Source of the DNA: Anaerolineales bacterium
Lineage (GTDB): Bacteria; Chloroflexota; Anaerolineae; Anaerolineales; UBA4823
Reading direction: 5' to 3'
DNA length: 64,000 bases
NCBI GenBank assembly: GCA_016929095.1
Contig: JAFGJM010000026.1
Location: forward strand, 1 to 64,000
Shown: one piece after another, positions 8,499-17,049 of the stretch
Numbering within the stretch: the first letter of the stretch is position 1
Layout: each line of letters opens with the position of its first letter
The notes under the pieces: model-generated
The model's input: the letters and a program-made list of their open reading frames with translations, nothing else
Databases searched by the model: none
What the model was told of the DNA's origin: nothing
Position numbers and translations under genes: made by a program

Positions 8499-9515
8499 AT
8501 GAAACTTTCCACGCCTGGCGCGATTTTTATAGGTATGCTTCAACGCGGCTATTTAATCGTTCCCTCAGGTCAGGCTTATTTAGATATCCCTGCCGGTAAT
8601 TTGCTGTATGCCTCTGTAGGCTGGCTGCTGTGGAAGCCTGATTCATCTCCCGGAATGGTGGCGCGGGTAGGGGAGGATTACCCGCAAGTCTGGGTGGATA
8701 TGTTCCAGGAAAAAGGGCTGGATACGCGCGGCATAACCATCCTGCCCGAAGCCGTGGATGTGCGCCATTTTTGTGCGTTCACCAGCCGCACAACCCGCGT
8801 GAACGATGATCCGGTGAGCCATTTTGCCCGTCTGGAACTGCAGTTTCCCAAGGCGTTGTTAGGTTATCAACCGCCTTCCCAAATTGACAGTCGGACGCGC
8901 TTGAAAGTCACCTCGTTACGCCAGGGGGATATACCGGACCTTTACCTGGATGCCAGCGCAGCGCACCTGTGTCCGGTAGATTATCTCACGCACAGCTTGC
9001 TTCCGGCTTTGTTGCGCCAGTCGCAGGTTTCAACCATAACCCTCGATCCGGCAGCCGGGTATATGAATCCTACTTATTTTAATTTAGCGCCCACCCTGGT
9101 CACCGGACTGTCGGCATTCTTACCCTCGGAAGAGGAACTTCGTTTTCTTTTCCAGGGTCGCAGCACAGACTTATGGGAAATGATGGAGGCATTGGCGGCT
9201 TACGGATGCGATTTGATCGTGGTGAAGCGCGGTGAGGGTGGGCAGGCGCTTCTCGATTGGCCGGCGCATAAAAAATGGGAAATTCCTGCCTATCCATCCC
9301 GTATGGTCGATCCGAGCGGCGCCGGAGATGCTTTTTGCGGAGGATTTCTGGCAGGATATCGCAATACATATGATCCGTTGGCAGCGGTTCTGTGGGGTAA
9401 TATTGCTGCTTCTCTGGTTGTGGAGGGCAGCGGCGCCTTTTATGCCCTGGATGCTCTCCCCGGGTTAGCAGAAGCACGCCTGGAGGCGATCCGCCAGGGA
9501 GTGAGGAGGGTTTAA
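8499..9515 (+). CDS. PfkB-family carbohydrate/nucleoside kinase
   Basis: This is a ribokinase-like small-molecule kinase. The C-terminal PfkB signature DPSGAGDAF (about 271-279) supplies the anion hole and catalytic Asp, and VVKRGEGG (about 242) is the conserved strand before it. The N-terminal half is less typical: the usual GG motif is replaced by IPAGNLLYASVGWLLW. The substrate cannot be named. The gene begins seven bases after the second efflux ATPase, so it may be co-transcribed. A functional link to efflux is not evident. A strong palindromic hairpin follows three bases after its stop. Confidence 0.85.
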   Translation: MKLSTPGAIFIGMLQRGYLIVPSGQAYLDIPAGNLLYASVGWLLWKPDSSPGMVARVGEDYPQVWVDMFQEKGLDTRGITILPEAVDVRHFCAFTSRTTRVNDDPVSHFARLELQFPKALLGYQPPSQIDSRTRLKVTSLRQGDIPDLYLDASAAHLCPVDYLTHSLLPALLRQSQVSTITLDPAAGYMNPTYFNLAPTLVTGLSAFLPSEEELRFLFQGRSTDLWEMMEALAAYGCDLIVVKRGEGGQALLDWPAHKKWEIPAYPSRMVDPSGAGDAFCGGFLAGYRNTYDPLAAVLWGNIAASLVVEGSGAFYALDALPGLAEARLEAIRQGVRRV

Positions 9516-9517
9516 TA

Positions 9518-9554
9518 ACAGATCTCCGAGGTATCAAAGACCTCGGAGATCTGT
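9518..9554. repeat. 15-bp stem hairpin between convergent genes (REP-like or bidirectional terminator)
   Basis: A perfect 15-bp inverted repeat (arm ACAGATCTCCGAGGT) with a 7-base loop sits between the PfkB kinase stop and the stop of the REP-type transposase. It is suited to end transcription from both sides. A palindrome of this kind abutting a RAYT-type transposase also fits a REP element. Confidence 0.75.
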
Positions 9555-9557
9555 ATA

Positions 9558-10181
9558 TTATTTCTCCAAATCCAGTAAATAATTTCTTATATCATCAGAC
9601 AAACAGTGTGATTGAATGTAATCCAAAACACATATCTTATATTCTTCAATTGTTTTGAAATTCTCTCTAATAAAATCATGATCTACCAGTTTTCCCCTCC
9701 GTAATCCCATCCATTCGCGGTAATTCGAGAATTCCCAATCTTCCGGCAATTTTACTAAACCATCTTTTACAGGATTAGCGTGAATATAAATGCACATATT
9801 AAGTAACTGTTCATATTCTATTATGGGTTTACTCCGAAACTGTCCTTGAAATAGTGAACCAACGCGGTTGAATCGCTTATTGATGCCTTTGGTGTAGGAT
9901 ACGCCTAATTGCATCATTCCCTTTGAAACCTTTGAGCTAAAAGTATTGGGGTTTTCTAAAAAATCTGATGTATGATTACCTTTGATCCTCACTAGCATAT
10001 GATAATGTGTCGGCATTAAGCAATATGCGATAATATCTAAATGATGGCAAAGGTAGTTTTTTATACCTTGTAGAAAATAAAGGTAATTACTGTATTCAAA
10101 GAATACAGTCTGGCGGTTGTTGCCACGATTGTACAGATGGTAATACTGATCTGATAAAAAAGGAAAGTATCTTCGAGGCAT
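9558..10181 (-). CDS. REP-associated tyrosine transposase (Y1/HUH, RAYT-like)
   Basis: This is a single-strand transposase of the Y1_Tnp superfamily, the type thought to move or maintain REP palindromes. The HUH pair appears as MPTHYHMLV (His 59 and 61). The segment SLFQGQFRSKP and YIHANPVKDGLV are conserved family blocks, and a tyrosine in these regions should be the nucleophile. At 207 residues it is full length with no frameshift. It stands alone between an unrelated kinase and a peptidase, next to the 9518 hairpin. Local sequence is more AT-rich than its neighbours, consistent with recent arrival. Confidence 0.9.
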   Translation of the reverse strand: MPRRYFPFLSDQYYHLYNRGNNRQTVFFEYSNYLYFLQGIKNYLCHHLDIIAYCLMPTHYHMLVRIKGNHTSDFLENPNTFSSKVSKGMMQLGVSYTKGINKRFNRVGSLFQGQFRSKPIIEYEQLLNMCIYIHANPVKDGLVKLPEDWEFSNYREWMGLRRGKLVDHDFIRENFKTIEEYKICVLDYIQSHCLSDDIRNYLLDLEK

Positions 10182-10318
10182 TTTTTCTTCTGCCGTATCA
10201 TTAGATTATTTATGTTTATTATATTCATCATCTTGATTTGTATATATAATAACTAAGAGTAGATTATTCTAATATTTGAGCATATTTTTTTTCATTGGGT
10301 AGTTAGTGGAAAAATTCA

Positions 10319-11428
10319 ATGAACAATCGATTCCCCGAAAAAGTCCTTGATCTTGCCATCCAAATTCAGCAAATTCCTGCACCTACATTCAACGAACAGA
10401 GCCGGGCGGCATTTGTTCATCAGCGTTTCCAGTTGGAGGGGCTGCAAACCGAAATAGATGAGGTGGGTAATGTTTACGCCTGCTTGCCTGGGCGGGGAGA
10501 AGCTTCACCTGTGGTGGTCGTGGCGCATATGGATACTGTCTTCCCGGAAACGGTGGATTTAACCGTGACCCGCTACCCGGATCGCATCTGCGCGCCGGGA
10601 ATTGGCGATAATTCTTTGGGTGTGGCAGGTTTATTTGGTTTGATTTGGCGTACACGTCAAAACCACGGCGAATTTCCGGGTGATATCTGGCTGGTGGCGG
10701 ATGTGTGCGAAGAAGGTCTGGGGGATTTACACGGCATGCGTGCGGTGGTGGGACGGTTTATGGAAAATATTTCGGCATATATCATCGTCGAGGGGATGGC
10801 GCTGGGTCAAATTTATCATCGCGGGCTGGGTATTCGCCGTTACCGCGTTCAAGCCCAAACACCAGGGGGGCATTCATGGACAGATTATGGCAGTCCTTCT
10901 GCCATCCATGAATTGGCAGCGCTCATTCATCGTCTGACAACGGATATTAAAATTCCTGCCAATCCGCGCACATCGATTAATGTCGGCGTTATCTCAGGAG
11001 GGGTATCGGTTAATACCATTGCGAACAGTGCGCAGTTTGAATTGGATATACGCTCCGAACAGCAAAAAACGCTGGATGATTTGGTCAGCCAGGTATTGGA
11101 TATCATAAAAGCCGCCAATCGTCAGAATGTAACGATCACTGCGGAACTCATCGGTAGCCGTCCTTCCGGAGAATTACCCAGGAACCACCCGCTGGTTCAG
11201 GCAGCGGCAGATGCTTTACAAAACCAGGGTGTGACGCCTCAATTCCATTTCAGTTCAACCGATGCCAATATTCCACTCAGCTTAGGATTACCAGCCGTGG
11301 GTGTAGGCATTACACACGGCGCGGGGGCGCATACACCTGGCGAATATATTTGGACTGCGCCGGTAGCTCAAGGATTGGAAATTCTTGAGGATCTGGTAAA
11401 ACAAGCGTTTACCCTGAAAAACCAATAA
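10319..11428 (+). CDS. M20-family metallopeptidase (ArgE/DapE/CPG2-like)
   Basis: This is a zinc-dependent cytosolic amidohydrolase acting on peptides or acylated amino acids. Metal-site motifs are in order: AHMDTVFPE (about 65-75), GIGDNSLGVAG (about 95) and the catalytic and metal glutamates in CEEGLGDL (about 137). A dimerisation lid follows (GGHSWTDYGSPSAIH), as does a late STDANIPLSLGLPAVGVG segment with the C-terminal GAHTPGEY metal His motif. At 369 residues it has the usual length. ATG at 10319 is the first good start. The exact substrate is not determinable. Confidence 0.9.
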   Translation: MNNRFPEKVLDLAIQIQQIPAPTFNEQSRAAFVHQRFQLEGLQTEIDEVGNVYACLPGRGEASPVVVVAHMDTVFPETVDLTVTRYPDRICAPGIGDNSLGVAGLFGLIWRTRQNHGEFPGDIWLVADVCEEGLGDLHGMRAVVGRFMENISAYIIVEGMALGQIYHRGLGIRRYRVQAQTPGGHSWTDYGSPSAIHELAALIHRLTTDIKIPANPRTSINVGVISGGVSVNTIANSAQFELDIRSEQQKTLDDLVSQVLDIIKAANRQNVTITAELIGSRPSGELPRNHPLVQAAADALQNQGVTPQFHFSSTDANIPLSLGLPAVGVGITHGAGAHTPGEYIWTAPVAQGLEILEDLVKQAFTLKNQ

Positions 11429-11435
11429 ATTATTA

Positions 11436-12227
11436 TTAATATTCCCCACACGCCGGCTCCGGATTGGAAGCAACATAAGCGCACCCAAAACGAAAGCCGT
11501 TTTCAAATCGGACTAACACGGCATATCCATGGTTCCCTTCGGCAGACAGGGGTAATTGAACGGGCATGACGGCGGGATTGTCGCTTAGCTGTAAAGTGTA
11601 ATTTCCAACCGCCCTTTCCAGAAAAGCATCGACCGGTAATAAGACGGCCGGTAATTGCTCATAGGTATTGGCAGACAAGCCCATTTCCAAATATTCATTG
11701 GTTTTTTCCAAAGCATATTGCCCGTCGAATGAATAAATCGAAAATAAACCAATGGGAAGCGCCATGACCACCAAACCCAGAATGGGAAGCGCCATTTTGA
11801 TCATCGAAAAATGGATCGTTTGAAGTTCCTTTTCCAAAATTTTAATCACCCGCCGTATTAACCAACCGACGCCAAAAATTACCGCTGCCCGGGGGAGGAT
11901 ATACAAAAAGAGTATCCGCCACCAACCTGTCTGGTTATGTGCGCCTCCGGCAACAATAAAATATGAGATCAATGTGCTCAATATGGCGCCCGTTAAGGCA
12001 CTAATTAACAGATTGCGCAAAACATCGCCAGACCAGGCAGCCAGACGCCCCACCAGTGCACCGCATATTGCGATCAGGAAGATGGTAAACACACGCCCGG
12101 GTAAAGGTGTATAGAGGGGAATTTTCGAAAAAATCAAATGATTGATATTGATTGCTACCAATCCATACGCCAACCCCATGAGCATCCCCAGGACGCTGCC
12201 CAGGTTTCTTTTAGCCTTTTTGGTCAT
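11436..12227 (-). CDS. Hypothetical multi-helix membrane protein
   Basis: No family is recognised. About five hydrophobic segments are visible: near residues 12-30, 43-62, 70-92, 105-125 and 147-165. A soluble C-terminal tail of about 95 residues follows, ending in FGCAYVASNPEPACGEY with two cysteines. The start overlaps the end of the acyl-CoA synthetase gene by 17 bases on the same strand, so the two are translationally coupled. The start ATG begins a Lys/Arg-rich leader (MTKKAKRN). It may be a partner or a passenger of the synthetase; nothing in the sequence decides this. Confidence 0.7.
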   Translation of the reverse strand: MTKKAKRNLGSVLGMLMGLAYGLVAININHLIFSKIPLYTPLPGRVFTIFLIAICGALVGRLAAWSGDVLRNLLISALTGAILSTLISYFIVAGGAHNQTGWWRILFLYILPRAAVIFGVGWLIRRVIKILEKELQTIHFSMIKMALPILGLVVMALPIGLFSIYSFDGQYALEKTNEYLEMGLSANTYEQLPAVLLPVDAFLERAVGNYTLQLSDNPAVMPVQLPLSAEGNHGYAVLVRFENGFRFGCAYVASNPEPACGEY

Positions 12228-14343
12228 ATCTCATGCGCACATCTACAGCATAGGCACCCTGCCCTTCTTCCAACACACGCAGGGGGTTGATCTCCATTTC
12301 TGCCAATTGCGGGAAATCGCCTGCCAGTTGACCCAGGCGCAGCAGTATTGTCTCGACAGCCTGGCGGTCAGCCGGGGGCAGGTTACGAAAGCCCTCTAAT
12401 CGCTTCCCAGCCCAGGTTGAATCTAACAGGTGGATTGCTTCCTCTTGTGTCATAGGCGCCAGGGCAAACGCTACATCCCGCAACCCCTCTACCTCCAAAC
12501 CACCGGAGCCGAACATGGCTAACGCGCCAAACTGGGCGTCTTGCACCGCTCCGATGATGGTCTCTTGACCGGGAGGCAGCATATGCTGTACCTGAACGCC
12601 ATTAATATATGCTTGTGGCTGCGCCTGTTTGGCATTATGCAAGATCAAATCGAAGCCTTGCTTTACTGCGCCGGCATCCGTCAGGTTTAGCATGACGCCA
12701 CCCACATCAGATTTATGCGGGATATCGGGCGAGTCGATCTTGAGCACTACCGGGTAGGTTAATTCATGGGCAAACTTAATGGCTTCTTCTGCATTTTTCG
12801 CCAGGCGGATGGGTAAGGTAGGAATATGATACGCATCCAGGATTTGCATGGCTAAATCTTGGGGTAATACATTGCCCAAAGAAGAGGAATCGCCGGCGAA
12901 ACGTTCAAGCAGGGATTGGACAGCCTGGTGGTTGATATCTTCAAAGAGAGGCGGCGGCGATTGATCGCGCACTAAGAACTCGGCGCGTTCCGCCAGGATG
13001 GCCAATGCCGAGGCAGCCCGTTCCGGGAAGCGATATTCCGGTATATGCGAGGCGCGGAAATGCTCTACGGCTTCCTGGATCATACGGTCACCCATTAAAG
13101 CAATGATCACTGGTTTTTGCGCGGTATGGATGACAGGGATAAGCGCCCGCGCTACCGCGCCTGCGGAGTCCATGGGCGGAGGCGGCAGAATGACCATTAC
13201 GCCATTGACATTGGGATCTTCGATCAACACCCGCAAACATTCCGCGTATTGCTCAACAGTGGCGGATGCCAGCATATCTACAGGGTTTTGTAAACTGGCG
13301 ACTGGTGGTAATAACTTCGCCAATTTCTTATGAGTTTCGGGAGTAAATGTCGCTAATTGAAGACCATTCGCTTCAAGGGCATCGGCAGCCGTGACACCCG
13401 GACCGCCAGCGTTGGTCAGCACCGCCATTGCCCGTCCTTTTGGAGGAGGGCACCATGCCAATGCTCTTGCCCAATCGAACATTTCTTCGCTGGTTTCAGC
13501 GCGAATCACCCCGGCGCGGCGGAATGCCGCATGATAGGCGTTTTCCTGTCCTGCCAGGGCGCCGGTATGCGAAGCAGCGGCGCGTTGACCACTGCTAAAA
13601 CGCCCCACTTTGAGGGCAATGATGGGTTTTTGAAACGATGTGTGATTGGCTTCTTCTACGAAACGCCTACCGTTGCTCACACTTTCCAGGTAGAGGGTGA
13701 GAACCCGTGTAAATGGGTCAGCAACGGTGGGCGCCAGCACGTCTGTCTCGCAGACATCTACCTGGTTGCCCAGGCTGATCAGGCGGGAGAGTCCAAAACC
13801 CTGGCCGCGTGCCCAGTCGATCACGGCGGCACAGATCGCGCCGGAATGCGAAATGAAGGCTACATCACCCGGAGGTGGACCTGGCGGAGGCAGGAAGGTT
13901 GTATCCAATGGTAAATGAGTATCCAGCAAGCCAATACAGTTAGGACCGATAAGGCGCATGCCATAGCGCTGGGCGATAGAGAGACATTCCTCTTCCAGTG
14001 CGGCGCCTTTCGGGCCGGTTTCGCGGAAACCGCCTGAACACAAGATGGCAGCGCGTAATCCTCGCCTGGCGCATTGTAGTAAAGCATCGGGTACAGCGGG
14101 GGCGGGGATCAGGATGACTGCCAGGTCGAGCGGGTTGGGTACTTCCTGAACATAAGCATATACCGGGCGGTTAAACATTTCGCCGCCCTTTGGGTTTACG
14201 AAGTAAATTGCGCCCTGGTAGTTGCTTTCCACCAGGTTGCGCGCCAACCCATAACCCAGTTTAACCGGATCACGGGATGCGCCGATGATCGCTACGCCTT
14301 TTGGCGAAAAGAAGGGAATAAGCGTATGAGGGGGAGAAGCCAT
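12211..14343 (-). CDS. NDP-forming acyl-CoA synthetase / acetate-CoA ligase (ADP-forming), fused alpha-beta
   Basis: The enzyme interconverts acyl-CoA, ADP and phosphate with free acid, CoA and ATP, giving substrate-level ATP. The N-terminus is a CoA-binding Rossmann domain (GVAIIGASRDPVKLGYGLARN). The succinyl-CoA-synthetase-like part carries the phospho-histidine in ASHTGALAG. The C-terminal quarter is an ATP-grasp domain (PVVLKIDSPDIPHKSDVGGV, then EINPLRV). At about 710 residues it has the normal size of the fused form. The track start is a TTG at 14358. I prefer ATG 14343 (MASPPHTL), although neither has a strong ribosome site. Such enzymes are common in anaerobes that ferment amino acids or sugars. 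Confidence 0.92.
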   Translation of the reverse strand: MASPPHTLIPFFSPKGVAIIGASRDPVKLGYGLARNLVESNYQGAIYFVNPKGGEMFNRPVYAYVQEVPNPLDLAVILIPAPAVPDALLQCARRGLRAAILCSGGFRETGPKGAALEEECLSIAQRYGMRLIGPNCIGLLDTHLPLDTTFLPPPGPPPGDVAFISHSGAICAAVIDWARGQGFGLSRLISLGNQVDVCETDVLAPTVADPFTRVLTLYLESVSNGRRFVEEANHTSFQKPIIALKVGRFSSGQRAAASHTGALAGQENAYHAAFRRAGVIRAETSEEMFDWARALAWCPPPKGRAMAVLTNAGGPGVTAADALEANGLQLATFTPETHKKLAKLLPPVASLQNPVDMLASATVEQYAECLRVLIEDPNVNGVMVILPPPPMDSAGAVARALIPVIHTAQKPVIIALMGDRMIQEAVEHFRASHIPEYRFPERAASALAILAERAEFLVRDQSPPPLFEDINHQAVQSLLERFAGDSSSLGNVLPQDLAMQILDAYHIPTLPIRLAKNAEEAIKFAHELTYPVVLKIDSPDIPHKSDVGGVMLNLTDAGAVKQGFDLILHNAKQAQPQAYINGVQVQHMLPPGQETIIGAVQDAQFGALAMFGSGGLEVEGLRDVAFALAPMTQEEAIHLLDSTWAGKRLEGFRNLPPADRQAVETILLRLGQLAGDFPQLAEMEINPLRVLEEGQGAYAVDVRMRYDQKG

Positions 14344-14694
14344 AATATATATTCTCAACTTTCTGCTATCAGCTAATAGAAAACCGTGAATAGAGAATGG
14401 TGAGTAGTAGATAGAATGGGGACATTATACATGAATGCATATAATTTTATCGTTCGAAATCAATGAGTATCAATACTGTTTCTCTGAAAATGCATCAAAA
14501 AACACTTTCTAGAATTTCTATGATAACTCACTATTTATTATTACTGATTTTATTGTAGAATATTTAATAGTATTTGTATATTGAACGGTGATTATTTATG
14601 CTTCTAAATAATTACCCGGGGCGCGAGACAACATCCAATTTTAACCTGGTAAACACAAAATTTTCATATCGGACTATCCACATGGAGGCATACC
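14344..14694. other. Intergenic region between divergent genes, with a dispersed repeat
   Basis: This region separates the divergent acyl-CoA synthetase and the first CSLREL protein. Bases 14364-14385 (CTGCTATCAGCTAATAG) are the reverse complement of the AGCTGATAGC-type repeat also seen at 31083 and 53603. A GTGAGTAGTAG stretch follows near 14400. The remainder is AT-rich and should hold both promoters. No convincing gene is seen. Confidence 0.5.
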
Positions 14695-16602
14695 ATGAAT
14701 CGGTTCTTGAAAGTAAAATTCATTTTTGTCTTTATGAGTGGGATTATGGGGGTGATAATATCCCTGCTATGCCTGATGAATTTCTCTCCCACACGGGCAG
14801 CCACAACGTTCACCGTAAATTTAGCCACGGATGTCTCTGACGCAGCCCCTGGCAATGGGCACTGTGATAGTGATATGGTCACGGTAGGGGACCAATGTAC
14901 GTTTCGGGCGGCTATACAAGAATCCAATGCACTGGCTGGTATAGACACCATTAATTTCAGAATTGGACAATCCAGCGGCGTACCGCGCACCATCTATATC
15001 CAGAGTAAATTACCTGCCATTACGGAGGATGTTGAGATAGACGGTGATAACCAAACCGGCGGCGGAGCGGTTGCCCTGAATGGTAATAGCGCCGGAGTGA
15101 ATGTCGAGGGCTTGATATTCGAGGCGGGGGATAGTGTGCTTCATAATTTGATGGTTTATCACTTTGACAGCGCGGGTGTTGTGATCAGCGGAACTGCTAC
15201 TATCTCGATGACGGCAAGTATGGTCTATGGCGGGGGAAACGCTGGTATTAAAATATATACCAGTAATAACCACATAGGAGGCTCATCCCCGGGCGATCGA
15301 AATTATATTTACGATAATGATCATGGTGGTATTTACGCCGCGGGAGTCTCCGGTGAACTTCATGGGATTATTATCAAAAATAATTATATAGGATTGGATA
15401 AAAATGGGAATACAGCCCTGCCAAATGGTGATGAAGGCATATACTTTAGTAATGTGGCTGATTCAACGATTGGCGAGGCTGGAATCGGAAATGTCATAGC
15501 TGGGAATAATAATTATAATAATAACGGCATCGAGTTTTATCAGAGCGATCGGAATTTTATTTCGGGGAATTTAATCGGTACTGATGCCAGCGGATCCACA
15601 GCCAGTGGTTTTAGCAATGGGATTTTATTAAACGCTTCCAGTCAAAATTTCATTGGCGGTTATTTTGCAGATGATCGAAATATCATTGCCGGTAATGCAT
15701 GGAATGGTATCCTAATCGAATGCACAGACACAATAATTCCCGATGGGAACTATATCATGGGAAATTATCTCGGGACGGACATTTCGGGTACATCTGCCAT
15801 CCCAAATGGGAGAGGTATTTATATCGCAAAGGGGAATGATACGCATATCGGTGGAAGCAATGCAGGCGCAGGGAATCTCATCTCAGGCAACTCAAATTAC
15901 GGAATTGTGTTGGATAGCGCTGACACAATGGAAACCATAATTGTGGGGAATGCGATTGGTGTGGATGCCAATGGCGATCCATTGGGCAATATTCTTCATG
16001 GTATATACGCTTTTCAGTCAGGGGATGCAACCATCGGTGGTGTGAACCTGGGAGAGGGGAACATTATTGCAAATAATGGAAATTTTGAAGGAATAAAGGC
16101 CGGGATTTGTATCTATAGAGGTACGGAGATCGAGATGCGCGGGAATTCGATTTACAATAACGGACTGTTCACCTCCACGAACAGTTTGGGAATTGATCTG
16201 GGAGGAGAATCGAACTGCGATGGTGTTACTGTTAATGATCTCGGCGACAGCGATACCGGCAGCAACGGATTGATCAATTATCCTGTGATAACCGAGGCGA
16301 CCTTGAATAATGATATGGTCACGATCACGGGGACTCTGAATAGTACACCTGTTAAAGGCTATTGGATCGATTTTTATGGCAACGACGTATGCGATGCCAG
16401 CGGTCATGGCGAAGGGAAAACCTATTTAGGTTATACCTCGGCTGTGACTGATGGAGACGGCAACGACTCATTTTCTATCACATTGCCTTATGCGAAATAT
16501 TACAGTGCGGTAACGGTTCATGTGTTTGGAGATACCAGCGAGTTTTCTGCCTGTTTCGAAGCGCCAGACCGGCAGGTGTTTTTACCATTGTTGTTGCGGT
16601 AA
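14695..16602 (+). CDS. Secreted CSLREL-type parallel beta-helix protein, copy 1
   Basis: This is a predicted extracellular right-handed beta-helix protein. A signal peptide (residues 1 to about 38) ends near PTRAATT. A CSLREL-like N-terminal block follows (FTVNLATDVSDAAPGNGHCDSD, about 40, then CTFRAAIQESNAL). Next come many NosD/PbH1-type turns of the form G..N.I.GN.IG.D..G, covering about residues 100-500. A beta-sandwich tail ends in VFLPLLLR. GGAGG stands nine bases before the ATG. It has a close tandem paralogue downstream (17050) with the same domain order, so the pair arose by duplication. Function is probably polysaccharide binding or surface display; no catalytic residues of pectate lyases can be assigned. 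Confidence 0.85.
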   Translation: MNRFLKVKFIFVFMSGIMGVIISLLCLMNFSPTRAATTFTVNLATDVSDAAPGNGHCDSDMVTVGDQCTFRAAIQESNALAGIDTINFRIGQSSGVPRTIYIQSKLPAITEDVEIDGDNQTGGGAVALNGNSAGVNVEGLIFEAGDSVLHNLMVYHFDSAGVVISGTATISMTASMVYGGGNAGIKIYTSNNHIGGSSPGDRNYIYDNDHGGIYAAGVSGELHGIIIKNNYIGLDKNGNTALPNGDEGIYFSNVADSTIGEAGIGNVIAGNNNYNNNGIEFYQSDRNFISGNLIGTDASGSTASGFSNGILLNASSQNFIGGYFADDRNIIAGNAWNGILIECTDTIIPDGNYIMGNYLGTDISGTSAIPNGRGIYIAKGNDTHIGGSNAGAGNLISGNSNYGIVLDSADTMETIIVGNAIGVDANGDPLGNILHGIYAFQSGDATIGGVNLGEGNIIANNGNFEGIKAGICIYRGTEIEMRGNSIYNNGLFTSTNSLGIDLGGESNCDGVTVNDLGDSDTGSNGLINYPVITEATLNNDMVTITGTLNSTPVKGYWIDFYGNDVCDASGHGEGKTYLGYTSAVTDGDGNDSFSITLPYAKYYSAVTVHVFGDTSEFSACFEAPDRQVFLPLLLR

Positions 16603-17049
16603 TTGGAATTTGCTGTATACACGCCATTATCGGAAATCGTACGGGCATGTTAATCGTATTCGGCGCGGCGTATCAATGTCATGCGCCAATTGACCATGTA
16701 TCCCCAATTAGCGGCGTAATTGTTAAGAACATACCATGTGGGACGGGGATGAATACGACTTAATCAGGAATTCTAATAAAATTACCTGCCAATCGGAATT
16801 CTGACAACAAAAACCATGGAAATACACCGTTTATTGTAGATATGAGTTCTGACTCTGATTTTTTAATAAATATTTTAAGAAAAATGTTATTACTTTTTAA
16901 ATTACCTATACTAAAATTAGACATGTGTATTCGTGTTTGATAAGGCAATCATCAAGCTTCAAAATGCTTGCCAGGGTGCGCATATTTTTTAACGATAACC
17001 ATTAAGCCCTATTATTGGAAAAAATCAAATGAAAAAAAGGAGGAACGTC
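16603..17049. other. Intergenic region between the two beta-helix genes
   Basis: About 450 AT-rich bases lie between the paralogues. The segment from 16788 (GCCAATCGGAATTCTGAC) resembles one at 25786 (GCCAATTGGAAATCTGAC). The ORF track offers a 62-residue minus-strand ORF here that looks like chance. A promoter for the second copy is expected but no strong consensus stands out. Confidence 0.45.

Noticed and set aside
8499-9515. PfkB kinase as functional part of the efflux system
   Set aside because: Only close spacing supports it; no known efflux family uses such a kinase, so I report it as an adjacent gene.
13357-13914. 185-residue plus-strand ORF
   Set aside because: Antisense to the acyl-CoA synthetase, which shows all expected motifs in order.
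16760-16948. 62-residue minus-strand ORF between the beta-helix genes
   Set aside because: AT-rich chance ORF without ribosome site or homology-like pattern.
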